DNA of 64,000 nt, from positions 38,225 to 102,224 of the forward strand of contig CAMCVF010000008.1 in NCBI GenBank assembly GCA_945881735.1, written 5' to 3'. This document shows, piece after piece, positions 20,354-29,395 of this stretch. The position numbers and the translations under genes are program-made. The number at the start of each line of letters is the position of its first letter. Positions within the stretch are counted from its first letter, which is position 1. The stretch is from Methylotenera oryzisoli (lineage in GTDB: Bacteria > Pseudomonadota > Gammaproteobacteria > Burkholderiales > Methylophilaceae). The notes beneath the pieces were generated by a model. That model was not told the DNA's origin. It did not search any database and worked only from the letters and a program-made list of their open reading frames with translations.

Positions 20354-20650
20354 ATGACATTAACAAAGGCTGATTTAGCCGATTTGTTATTTGAGCAAGT
20401 GGGCTTAAATAAGCGTGAGGCAAAAGATATGGTAGAGGCATTTTTTGAAGAAGTGCGTACTGCTTTAGAAACTGGGGATAGCGTTAAGTTATCTGGATTT
20501 GGTAATTTTGAATTACGAAAAAAATCAGAGCGTCCAGGCCGCAATCCAAAAACAGGTGAAGAAATACCTATTACTGCACGCCGTGTGGTGACTTTTCATG
20601 CCAGTCAAAAATTGAAAAGTAGAGTAGAAGAGCATTACGCTCAAGTATAA
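20354..20650 (+). CDS. ihfA: Integration host factor alpha subunit
   Basis: Sequence-specific DNA-bending protein that forms a heterodimer with IhfB. The 98-residue sequence has [20 protein letters not shown] at the N-terminus, the DNA-wrapping beta-arm with [12 protein letters not shown], and [12 protein letters not shown] near the end. AGGGGAAG lies ahead of the ATG. The position between pheT and a MerR-type gene is the conserved one for ihfA. Confidence 0.97.
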   Translation: MTLTKADLADLLFEQVGLNKREAKDMVEAFFEEVRTALETGDSVKLSGFGNFELRKKSERPGRNPKTGEEIPITARRVVTFHASQKLKSRVEEHYAQV

Positions 20651-20665
20651 AGTCAATATTAACTT

Positions 20666-21076
20666 ATGTTAGATCAAGCGCCTAAAGTGCAATTACCACC
20701 AATACCCGCCAAACGTTATTTTACAATTGGTGAGGTAAGTGAACTATGTGGCGTAAAACCACATGTATTGCGTTATTGGGAGCAAGAGTTTACCCAGCTA
20801 AAACCAGTAAAGCGCAGGGGAAACCGTCGTTATTACCAACATCATGAAGTGCTACTAATTCGCAAAATTCGCGAACTACTTTATGAGCAAGGTTTTACGA
20901 TCAGTGGTGCGCGTAATCGTTTAGATGGCGCCGTAGCGGTAGTTGAGGCAACTAAATTGTCAGCACCAACAACTGCATCGATTACAGCCGTAAAGCAAAC
21001 ACAGCCTACCTCAGATTTTGATTTGCACTTTTTTAAAAATGAAATACGTTCAGTGATTCAACTATTGCGCGCTTAA
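20666..21076 (+). CDS. MerR family transcriptional regulator
   Basis: A 136-residue regulator with an N-terminal MerR winged helix (RYFTIGEVSELCGVKPHVLR, then YWEQEFTQLKPVKRRGNRRY) and a short coiled-coil. There is no Cys cluster for metals and no separate effector domain, so the signal is unknown. A small MerR gene directly after ihfA is a common arrangement in Beta- and Gammaproteobacteria. It begins 15 bases after ihfA, is probably cotranscribed, and is followed by a terminator. Confidence 0.88.
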   Translation: MLDQAPKVQLPPIPAKRYFTIGEVSELCGVKPHVLRYWEQEFTQLKPVKRRGNRRYYQHHEVLLIRKIRELLYEQGFTISGARNRLDGAVAVVEATKLSAPTTASITAVKQTQPTSDFDLHFFKNEIRSVIQLLRA

Positions 21077-21097
21077 ATAATTAGTTTAAATTTTTAA

Positions 21098-21130
21098 ATA
21101 AAGCCGCTTTGTAGCGGCTTTATTTTTTGA
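21098..21130 (+). terminator. Rho-independent terminator after the merR-type gene
   Basis: Perfect 11-bp stem ATAAAGCCGCT/AGCGGCTTTAT with a short loop and a following T run. It ends the pheST-ihfA-merR unit. Confidence 0.88.
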
Positions 21131-21266
21131 GTTTTAGCCATTTAGTTAAATAATATTTAACAATAAAAAGTTTATATCAAGTTTAGTGGCAGTAAACCGA
21201 AATGGCTTTTGATGGCTTGCTTATTTGATTTATAATACAGGCTCGCTACATAATAGTAGTGAGGTT

Positions 21267-21343
21267 CGGGGCATAGCGCAGCCTGGTAGCGTACATGCCT
21301 GGGGGGCATGGGGTCGCAAGTTCGAATCTTGCTGTCCCGACCA
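21267..21343 (+). tRNA. tRNA-Pro (anticodon GGG)
   Basis: 77-base cloverleaf: acceptor CGGGGCA/TGTCCCG, D arm GCGC/GCGT, anticodon stem CATGC/GCATG with loop CTGGGGG (anticodon GGG, U33 normal), T arm GCAAG/CTTGC with TTCGAAT, and an encoded CCA. A proline tRNA after ihfA/merR matches the betaproteobacterial gene order. Confidence 0.97.
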
Positions 21344-21378
21344 ATAAAATCAATAAGTTATGAAAGAAAGTTATCGTC

Positions 21379-21951
21379 ATGAAAAACGCAGTCATCGCTG
21401 TTATGTACACTATTTTATTTTGCGTTACCGCACTCTCTGCTAATGCGCTTGAGTATAAAGGCGTAAAAGTGGATGAAACAGCGCAAGTAAGCGGTAGCGC
21501 ATTAGTATTAAATGGCGTTGGCCTTCGCCAAAAAATGATGTTTAAAGTATATGTTGGCGCACTTTATTTGACACAAAAGCAAACCACTGCCGATGCAGTG
21601 CTTAACGATTCTGGTAACAGGCGTGTGAGCATTCATTTTCTCCGCGAGACAGAATCTGAAGAGCTGTTAAAAGGCATGAACAAAGGCTTTGCCGATAACA
21701 ATAGCGCATCTGAAATGGCGACGATAGAGCAGCAAATGAAGCAGTTTCGGGACATGATCACCTCTACCAAAAAAGTGAAAAAAGGTGATTTGATTGTGCT
21801 AGATTTAACGTCTGCGGGCACGCAAGTGAGTATTAACGGAAAATCGCTTGGCACGTTAGAAGACGCCAGATTTAATCAAGCCTTGCTAAAAGTTTGGCTG
21901 GGTCAGAAACCAGTGGATGCGTCGTTGAAAAAGGCGATGCTGGGACTGTAA
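21379..21951 (+). CDS. Secreted chalcone isomerase-like domain protein
   Basis: A 190-residue exported protein with signal peptide (cleavage likely after SANA at ~24) and a chalcone-isomerase-like domain. Recognisable segments are YKGVKVDETAQVSGSALVLN, MMFKVYVGALYLTQ and VSIHFLRETESEEL. Bacterial members are not expected to isomerise chalcones and their role, perhaps lipid or fatty-acid binding, is unproven. It has its own hairpin downstream and begins 35 bases after the proline tRNA. Confidence 0.8.
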   Translation: MKNAVIAVMYTILFCVTALSANALEYKGVKVDETAQVSGSALVLNGVGLRQKMMFKVYVGALYLTQKQTTADAVLNDSGNRRVSIHFLRETESEELLKGMNKGFADNNSASEMATIEQQMKQFRDMITSTKKVKKGDLIVLDLTSAGTQVSINGKSLGTLEDARFNQALLKVWLGQKPVDASLKKAMLGL

Positions 21952-21997
21952 AATAAAAATGTAGTATTAAACTCAGCAAGTAATATAGTAAATATAT

Positions 21998-22042
21998 ATG
22001 CCCTGCAGCCAAGTATCCATAAGGCTTTCAGGGCATGTATTT
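21998..22042 (+). terminator. Two-tier hairpin, probable terminator of the chalcone isomerase-like gene
   Basis: Outer stem ATGCCCTG/CAGGGCAT encloses a small AGCC/GGCT stem and is followed by a short T run. The gap up to umuD (21952-22319) otherwise shows only an inverted repeat ATAGTC (22158-22163) / GACTAT (22182-22187). Confidence 0.55.
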
Positions 22043-22307
22043 TTAGAGCTCTAAGGGTGTGTGAATTATTTTGTCTAAATGTCATTTTGCAGGAAACTGC
22101 TATTTTCAGAAATGGATTAAAAATGACGTTTACACAAATTACTTACCCCCCAATCTGATAGTCGGTTTTTGGCTATAAGCTGACTATTTTCGGATGTCAA
22201 TTTCTTAACAAATGTAGTTCTTCAATTACAATTAATTCACGCTTTGTTTCTGCACAAAAATATTTTTTTAATTTTAAGTTTAATTTCCTAATAAATCTGA
22301 TTTTTGT

Positions 22308-22319
22308 TACAATAATCGG
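22308..22319 (+). promoter_or_regulatory. Possible -10 element directly before umuD
   Basis: TACAAT at 22308-22313 stands six bases before the umuD ATG and no ribosome-binding sequence is visible. Transcription from it would begin at or next to the ATG and yield a leaderless mRNA. The matching -35 is weak (TTCCTA-like), as expected for a repressed promoter. No clear CTGT-N8-ACAG LexA box was found. Confidence 0.35.
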
Positions 22320-22934
22320 ATGAAAAATAATATTTTGAAAATTAACGGCGGTAAGCGCGAAGGTTCAGGCCGCAAATTGGGTACAGGTAAGTTTAGCGAG
22401 CCTACGATAGTTAGCCGCTTGCCTATTAGTCAAGTACCCATGATTAAAGATTTTTTGGCCGCTTACCAGCGTAAAAAATTGCTAGAAAGCATGGATACTG
22501 TAGCTGATTTTAAGATGCCAGCTATTGATTTAACGTCTATTGCCTTGCCCTTGTTTTCAAGTAAGGTTCCTGCTGGCTTTCCTAGTCCTGCTGAAGAACA
22601 TATTGAAAAGCGTTTAGACCCAAACGACTTCTTAATCGACCAAAAAGACGCGACATTTTTTGTGACAATTCAAGGCTACTCAATGATAGATGTTGGATTG
22701 ATGCCAAATGATGTTGCTGTTATTGACCGATCCAAAATAGCCACTATTGGTGACATCGTGTTGGCTTTGGTTGATGGTGAATACACAATAAAGATTTTGA
22801 ACCGTAAAAAAGATGGTACTCCTCGCTTATTGCCTGCTAACAATACGGGGGCTTTTGCGCCTATTGAGATTAAGGATGGAATGACTTTTGAGGTTTGGGG
22901 GGTTGTAATTAGCTCGTTTAGGCGCTTTAAATAA
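22320..22934 (+). CDS. umuD: UmuD-type SOS mutagenesis protein with N-terminal extension
   Basis: S24-family protein that, after RecA-stimulated self-cleavage, forms the accessory subunit of DNA polymerase V. Cleavage site Ala85-Gly86 (VPAGFPSPAEEH), nucleophile Ser121 in IQGYSMIDVGLMPND, and general base Lys158 in DGEYTIKIL are all present. At 204 residues it is about 65 longer than E. coli UmuD. The extension starts with INGGKREGSGRKLGTGKF, a basic Gly-rich motif seen in some phage and plasmid DNA-binding proteins. It is not directly joined to umuC: 257 bases with pqqA in antisense lie between. Confidence 0.88.
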   Translation: MKNNILKINGGKREGSGRKLGTGKFSEPTIVSRLPISQVPMIKDFLAAYQRKKLLESMDTVADFKMPAIDLTSIALPLFSSKVPAGFPSPAEEHIEKRLDPNDFLIDQKDATFFVTIQGYSMIDVGLMPNDVAVIDRSKIATIGDIVLALVDGEYTIKILNRKKDGTPRLLPANNTGAFAPIEIKDGMTFEVWGVVISSFRRFK

Positions 22935-22939
22935 TTTAC

Positions 22940-22975
22940 ATAAAAAAGCCTAGCTAAATTAGCTAGGCTTCTTAA
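22940..22975. terminator. Bidirectional terminator between umuD and pqqA
   Basis: Perfect 10-bp stem AAGCCTAGCT/AGCTAGGCTT with a 5-base loop. On the minus strand it ends in a run of six T and serves pqqA well; on the plus strand the T tract is short and it serves umuD less strongly. Confidence 0.8.
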
Positions 22976-22988
22976 TCAGTTGAGCTGA

Positions 22989-23060
22989 CTATTTATTCAT
23001 TACGTACATTGTTACTTCAAAGCCAAAACGCATTTCAGTAGCTGCTGGTGTTGTCCACAT
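22989..23060 (-). CDS. pqqA: PqqA, PQQ precursor peptide (23 residues)
   Basis: Ribosomal precursor of the cofactor pyrroloquinoline quinone. The peptide is MWTTPAATEMRFGFEVTMYV then MNK; Glu15 and Tyr19 in EVTMY are the residues that PqqE cross-links and that end up in PQQ. The ATG is preceded by AGGAG at good spacing, and the reading frame ends just before a strong terminator. No pqqB-E genes are near, so this is an orphan copy, as often seen in methylotrophs that keep several pqqA. It lies antisense between umuD and umuC. Because it is only 24 codons long, ordinary gene calling misses it. Confidence 0.93.
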   Translation of the reverse strand: MWTTPAATEMRFGFEVTMYVMNK

Positions 23061-23147
23061 AATATTTCTCCTAATGTTGGTTTTGAACTGACAACATGTC
23101 TTGTTCTATATTTTTATTATTAACCAAGCCAATAAAGCAGCACTATT

Positions 23148-23166
23148 GCTGTTCATGAATGGCAGC
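23148..23166. promoter_or_regulatory. Imperfect palindrome in the pqqA-umuC divergent promoter region
   Basis: GCTG, a perfect core TTCATGAA, then TGGCAGC. It could be a degenerate LexA-type operator (CTG...CAG) for umuC, or unrelated; its ends do not fit CTGT-N8-ACAG exactly. It is 26 bases before the umuC ATG. Confidence 0.3.
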
Positions 23167-23191
23167 TACGTAAAACCATAAAACAAAATGT

Positions 23192-24484
23192 ATGACGGAT
23201 AAGCAATCTAAACGCGCTATTGCACTAATTGACGTTAATAATTTTTACGTTAGTTGTGAGCGTGTGTTTAATCCTAAGTTGAGAAACAAGCCTGTCGTGG
23301 TATTAAGCAACAATGACGGATGCGCGGTTGCGCGTAGCAATGAAGTTAAAGCTTTGGGTGTTTCGATGGGTGCGCCATGGTTTAAGATGAAAGACCTTGC
23401 CAAGCAGCATGGGATTATCGCGCTATCAAGTAACTATGGGCTATACGCGGATATGAGTAACCGCGTAATGAGTATATTGCGACAATTTAGCCCCGATCAA
23501 GAGGTGTATTCAATTGATGAATCCTTTTTAGACCTCTCTACTTTTAAAAATCAGAACCATATTAAGTATGGGCAAACTATGCGTAAGCGAATTTTACTTT
23601 GGACAGGTTTGCCTGTTTGCGTAGGAATCGGATCAACTAAAACTCTTGCCAAGCTCGCCAACCACTGTGCAAAGAAACAACCCCATTTTAATGGCGTATG
23701 TGACTTTAATACGCTCACCACCAACGCGCTCAACAATTTACTTAGTAAAATAGATGTAGGTGAAGTGTGGGGCGTTGGCAGCAAGCTTGCGCCTAGGCTT
23801 GAGGCATTGGGTATTAAAAGCGTGCTGGACCTAAAACAAGCCAATGCAGACAGATTGCGTAGGCAGTTTAGCGTAGTGATGCAAAAGACGATTCATGAAT
23901 TAAACGGAATTGTGTGTATTGAGCTAGAGGATATCGCGCCACCTAAAAAGCAAATATTAAGCTCGCGTAGTTTTGGTGTACCTGTGCGTGATTTTAATAG
24001 CCTTGCTGAATCAATCACCCTTTATATGAGTCGCGCAGCCGAGAAGTTAAGGCGACAGCAAGACTTTGCAGGCAGTGTGTACGTGTATATTCGCACCAGC
24101 CCATTTAAGCCCGATGATCCTTTTTATAGTAACGGTATGACGATTCCACTGCCAAGCCCAACTGATGACACTAGGCAATTGGTTAGCGTGGTGCTATGGG
24201 CGTTAAAGCAGCTTTATAAGCCCAATTACAATTATGCTAAAGCTGGTGTTATGTTGAGTGACTTGGTGCCTGCAGAGGGCGTGCAAATCGATTTATTTAG
24301 TCCAATCCAGCAAACCCTTAAAACTAATAAACTGATGATGGCGATGGATAGCATTAATCGAAAAATAGGCAAAGAAGCCATTAAACTGGCCAGTGAAGGT
24401 TTTAAACGGCCATGGAAAATGAAACAGGAAAATAAGAGTCCAAGCTTTACGACAAAGTGGAGCGATACCATTAAAGCTGGTTGA
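23192..24484 (+). CDS. umuC: DNA polymerase V catalytic subunit UmuC
   Basis: Y-family translesion DNA polymerase, 430 residues. The palm carries the metal-binding Asp at residue 14 ([16 protein letters not shown]) and the [10 protein letters not shown] motif near residue 111. Fingers, thumb (helix-hairpin-helix region at [15 protein letters not shown]) and little-finger domain ([15 protein letters not shown]) are intact. The C-terminal ~50 residues match the UmuC rather than the DinB pattern. Partner UmuD is encoded upstream in the same direction but with pqqA in between. Confidence 0.95.
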   Translation: MTDKQSKRAIALIDVNNFYVSCERVFNPKLRNKPVVVLSNNDGCAVARSNEVKALGVSMGAPWFKMKDLAKQHGIIALSSNYGLYADMSNRVMSILRQFSPDQEVYSIDESFLDLSTFKNQNHIKYGQTMRKRILLWTGLPVCVGIGSTKTLAKLANHCAKKQPHFNGVCDFNTLTTNALNNLLSKIDVGEVWGVGSKLAPRLEALGIKSVLDLKQANADRLRRQFSVVMQKTIHELNGIVCIELEDIAPPKKQILSSRSFGVPVRDFNSLAESITLYMSRAAEKLRRQQDFAGSVYVYIRTSPFKPDDPFYSNGMTIPLPSPTDDTRQLVSVVLWALKQLYKPNYNYAKAGVMLSDLVPAEGVQIDLFSPIQQTLKTNKLMMAMDSINRKIGKEAIKLASEGFKRPWKMKQENKSPSFTTKWSDTIKAG

Positions 24485-24624
24485 TGTTTGTTAATCAATT
24501 TACAGGATGCCCTTTGTGGGAGTAAAAGTTTGCAAGCTCGAAGATTATCAAGCTTGGCAATAATCTTCATAGAAGCACAAGTGATTGTGCTTTTATTTCA
24601 TCTATAATTCTTAATAACCAATAA

Positions 24625-26283
<1,659 letters not shown>

Positions 26284-26284
26284 C

Positions 26285-26313
26285 AAAAAAGCCAGCATTT
26301 TGCTGGCTTTTTT
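26285..26313. terminator. Rho-independent terminator after pgm
   Basis: Stem AAAAAAGCCAGCA/TGCTGGCTTTTTT with a three-base loop; symmetric enough to act in both directions, including for the converging EF-hand remnant. Confidence 0.88.
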
Positions 26314-26318
26314 GTTGG

Positions 26319-26632
26319 TTAAAATGCTAGTTTAATCGGCTGTAAAGCGGCTAAATTATTTTTCACCCACAATTTAGCAACCTATTCTTGCGCATCAATT
26401 TGGCCGCTTACCGATTTATCTTGCAAGCTAAATACGTTTTCATGGTGTGTTAAAACTCTTAAATCGCCACTTCATGGTTGCCATCGGCATCCATAATATT
26501 CATCATTTTCATTAGGCATAATTCGCGGGCATAACCGCCTGTACCAACCATTGCATCCGTCGCAAAGGCCGTTAATGAAATCGATAGTAATAAGCCTGTT
26601 GCAAGTGCTAATTTGGTTAATTGTAAGGTCAT
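26319..26632 (-). pseudogene. Broken secreted EF-hand protein
   Basis: ATG at 26632, preceded by TTAGGAG, begins a good signal peptide (MTLQLTKLALATGLLLSISL, then TAFATDA) and continues to an EF-hand-like DADGNHEV, but stops at 26459 after 57 residues. In the neighbouring frame the sequence goes on with SGDLRVLTHHENVFSLQDKS and a canonical second calcium loop DKSVSGQIDAQE. An in-frame TAG (26382-26384) follows, then VAKLWVKNNLAALQPIK to a stop at 26319. One frameshift and one nonsense codon are thus seen. A truncated 57-residue product could still be made. Confidence 0.75.
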
Positions 26633-26788
26633 CTTGAATCTCCTAAGTTTGATTAAAATTTGTGAGCACCAGTTTTTTCAGCTCTCAGCCTTTAGCCATC
26701 AAAGATTTAGCATTACTTACAACTTTTTAAATCTAGTTGATTTATGTTATAAAAACAATTTATACTATAAAAAACAGTTACTTAGTTA

Positions 26789-27277
26789 TTATTCCACTTG
26801 CTTTATTGTCATTTTATTATTAAATAAACGCACATCCATGCGGCCTAAATAACTCATGCCCAACAACACATCGCCATCCAAACCGGGCGCTATCATGGCT
26901 GAAACATTGTTAGCTTCAACGCCGCCCACTTTGACAGATTCTAGCCGCACCATATAGCCCAAGCTATCGCCATTGGCGGTGCTTGTGCGAACAGCGGCCA
27001 CACTTTTAAGTTGTAATTTATCGGCTACTGTTTGCGATATAGCCACGCCTGTTGCCCCTGTATCAACCAACACGCTTACTTTTTGATTGTTAATTAATGC
27101 TTCCGCGCGGTAGTGACCATCTAAGCCTCGTTGCAACATCACTTCATTGGCGGTATCACCCAACCGCCACATTTTATTGGGGTTTTGAATATTATCGATT
27201 AAGTAAAAAATACCGGCGGCTAGGCTTAACCAAACAAAGGCATAAATGATGGCATTACGCGACACTTTAATTGACAA
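26789..27277 (-). CDS. Membrane-anchored retropepsin-like aspartic protease
   Basis: A 162-residue protein of the clan AA aspartic-protease family found in proteobacteria (TIGR02281-like). An N-terminal membrane anchor (about residues 9-28) precedes a retropepsin fold with the active-site motif VDTGATGVAI (Asp72) and a flap/core GLDGDVLLGMSYLGRMDVRL. Homodimerisation is expected for the family; the substrate is unknown. It is co-directional with and 14 bases after the phosphomannomutase gene, so probably cotranscribed. Confidence 0.85.
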   Translation of the reverse strand: MSIKVSRNAIIYAFVWLSLAAGIFYLIDNIQNPNKMWRLGDTANEVMLQRGLDGHYRAEALINNQKVSVLVDTGATGVAISQTVADKLQLKSVAAVRTSTANGDSLGYMVRLESVKVGGVEANNVSAMIAPGLDGDVLLGMSYLGRMDVRLFNNKMTIKQVE

Positions 27278-27291
27278 TACGTATTAGGTTA

Positions 27292-28704
27292 CTAAAACGG
27301 CAAGGCCAAATGCGGCGCTGTGCCCAAAATCACTTCTCTAAATTGGGCTTGAATCCGTTTTAAAGCCGCCACGGAATCGGCTTCAAAACGCAGCACAATC
27401 ACCGGCGCGGTGTTAGAAGGTCGCATTAACCCAAAGCCATCAGGATATTCCACACGCAAGCCGTCAATGGTGATCACTTCAACGGCGCCTTCAAAGTTGG
27501 CCGATTTTTGCAAGGACGCAATCAAGGCGTGTGGCTCACCTTCGTTCATTTGAATATGCTGCTCTGGCGTGCTGAAGCTATCTGGTAAGCTGTTTAATAT
27601 ATCCGATGGATTGGCAAACTGGCTTAAAATTTCCAGCATACGCGCGCCTGCATATAAACCATCATCAAAGCCATACCAGCGTTTTTTGCCATTAATGTCC
27701 GCATCGTTAAAGAATAGATGACCGCTCATTTCGCCTGCTAATGCCGCATTGGTTTCCTTAATTTTTGCTTTTACCAGTGAATGACCGGTTTTCCACATAA
27801 GTGGGTTGCCGCCGTATTTGCGTATCCAGGGGCTTAAATTGCGTGTAGATTTCACATCAAAAATAATTGTCGCGCCTTTGTTTCGGCTTAATACGTCCTC
27901 TGCAAACAATAATAACTGTCTGTCTGGATAAATAATTTGACAATCTTTGGTGACAATGCCAAGTCTGTCGCCATCGCCATCAAAAGCCAAACCAATTTCA
28001 GCAGAGCTTGTTTGCAATAAGTTGGCTAAATCCACTAAATTTTCTGGTATAGAAGGGTCTGGGTGATGGTTTGGGAAGTGGCCATCTACCTCACAAAATA
28101 GCTCATCTACACGGCAGCCAATGGAGTTGTATAAGTTCTTTGCAAATGCACCCGCCACGCCATTTCCGCAATCCACCGCAATTTGCATAGGGCGCGTCAG
28201 CTTTATATCCGCTTGAATGGTAGAAATGTAATCCTCTGTAATGGCATAATTTCGCTCAACTCCATCGCCATAGGTAAAGTTTTTTTGTTCAATACGCTGG
28301 CGCAAACTCTGAATCGATTCATTCGATAATGTTTCTCCATCTAACACCATTTTTAAGCCGTTGTAATCAGGTGGGTTATGGCTACCAGTCACCATCACGC
28401 CGCAATGGGTGTTGAGGTGGTAGGCGGCAAAATATACCATTGGTGTTGCTACCATGCCTAAATTCACTACATTTATGCCTGCTTTACGAATACCGCTGGA
28501 TAAAGCATGCGCCAACTCAGGGCCAGACAATCTACCATCATAGCCAATGCAAATTTCTGTCTGCCCGCGTTTTTTAGCCTCTGACCCTAAAGCATGGCCA
28601 ATTAACTCTACAATTTCAGGTGTTAGTGTCTTTCCCACAATGCCGCGTATATCGTAGGCTTTGAAGATTTCTTTTGGAATGGCGATGGTATTTGCTGTTT
28701 GCAT
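27292..28704 (-). CDS. Phosphomannomutase/phosphoglucomutase (AlgC/ManB type)
   Basis: Interconverts hexose 1- and 6-phosphates for cell-surface polysaccharide precursors. The frame opens at 28716 with MILIMQTANT; the ATG at 28704 (MQTANTIAIPKEIFKAYDIR) fits the family better. Phosphoserine loop VMVTGSHNPPDYNGLKM, metal loop FDGDGDRLG, sugar loop GEMSGHLFFND, and phosphate loop RPSNTAPVIVLRFEA are intact. A different subfamily from the pgm encoded 3 kb away, so not a duplicate. It precedes the retropepsin-like gene. Confidence 0.93.
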   Translation of the reverse strand: MQTANTIAIPKEIFKAYDIRGIVGKTLTPEIVELIGHALGSEAKKRGQTEICIGYDGRLSGPELAHALSSGIRKAGINVVNLGMVATPMVYFAAYHLNTHCGVMVTGSHNPPDYNGLKMVLDGETLSNESIQSLRQRIEQKNFTYGDGVERNYAITEDYISTIQADIKLTRPMQIAVDCGNGVAGAFAKNLYNSIGCRVDELFCEVDGHFPNHHPDPSIPENLVDLANLLQTSSAEIGLAFDGDGDRLGIVTKDCQIIYPDRQLLLFAEDVLSRNKGATIIFDVKSTRNLSPWIRKYGGNPLMWKTGHSLVKAKIKETNAALAGEMSGHLFFNDADINGKKRWYGFDDGLYAGARMLEILSQFANPSDILNSLPDSFSTPEQHIQMNEGEPHALIASLQKSANFEGAVEVITIDGLRVEYPDGFGLMRPSNTAPVIVLRFEADSVAALKRIQAQFREVILGTAPHLALPF

Positions 28705-28782
28705 AATTAGGATCAATAAACGAGTAAACTAATAAATTGGTATCTGGCGAAAAAAAATGTTGCCGCAACTATGTTTTCTCAT

Positions 28783-28977
28783 CTAGTCCGCTTCTTCAAT
28801 CCAAGCCTGTTGGATGGCTTCTAAGATTTTTTCACCGCAACGCTCAGTGCCCTCTTCAAAGCCATCTAAATCCATTACCCATTGCATTAAATCCGTAAAG
28901 CGAATAGTTTTAGGGTCAATTTCTGGAAATTTATCGGCTAAATCTTCAGCGATTCTAAGGCTATCAGTCCATTTCAT
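28783..28977 (-). CDS. iscX: Fe-S assembly protein IscX
   Basis: Small acidic protein (64 residues) that binds IscS and iron and modulates Fe-S cluster assembly. The sequence MKWTDSLRIAEDLADKFPEI, FTDLMQWVMDLDGFEE and the end LEAIQQAWIEEAD matches the family throughout. It stands apart from an isc operon here and follows a terminator of another minus-strand transcript. Confidence 0.94.
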   Translation of the reverse strand: MKWTDSLRIAEDLADKFPEIDPKTIRFTDLMQWVMDLDGFEEGTERCGEKILEAIQQAWIEEAD

Positions 28978-29395
28978 TGCTAACTTTCAATCAATAAAAT
29001 TAAATTATAACGCGCCTTTTTGAACCGATACGCAAATCATCTACGATGAATACTTAAAAAAGCCCAGCACCTCATTAAACTTAAAGGCTGGGCTTAAGGG
29101 GAGCGACTCTGGAGATAGAGCTCAAATTAATATTAGCAATAGCCGTACCAGTTATTTATATGATTAAAAACAGTAGCTTAATTATTTAAATGAAATTAAA
29201 TACACGTTGTAACAACAATAATGGCTGTAGTAAACCAATTTTTATAACCAATTTTAAAATAAATGTTGATAGTCGACCAGGTGAAGATGAGTATGCGAAG
29301 TTTAAGATGTATCAATGGCATGATAAAATAATGACTATTTTGTACGCTGTATTTATTAATACGATTTATTTAATTAACAGAAAGCCTTAACTGTC
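28978..29395. other. Spacer between iscX and glyA, with candidate minus-strand small RNA
   Basis: This 418-base gap contains a strong minus-strand terminator at 29054-29097 and beside it a second hairpin (CTCT/AGAG inside GAGC/GCTC, about 29101-29124). Because no gene is found on the minus strand to explain the terminator, a short untranslated transcript from about 29200 to 29054 is possible. The rest is AT-rich and must hold the promoters of iscX (minus) and glyA (plus), which were not assigned. Confidence 0.4.
29054..29097 (-). terminator. Minus-strand terminator upstream of iscX
   Basis: Stem AAGCCCAGC (29060-29068) / GCTGGGCTT (29087-29095); read on the minus strand it is followed by a T run, read on the plus strand it is not. 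No obvious coding gene lies upstream of it on that strand. Confidence 0.65.

Noticed and set aside
22140..22320. Canonical LexA box before umuD
   Set aside because: No CTGT-N8-ACAG or close variant; only an inverted repeat ATAGTC/GACTAT with an 18-base spacer.
29190..29390. 66-codon open frame directly before glyA
   Set aside because: No ribosome-binding site, low-complexity Asn/Ile composition, and it occupies the glyA promoter region; no recognised relatives.
29040..29395. Glycine riboswitch before glyA
   Set aside because: No tandem aptamer-like GGAGAG or conserved loops found on the plus strand.
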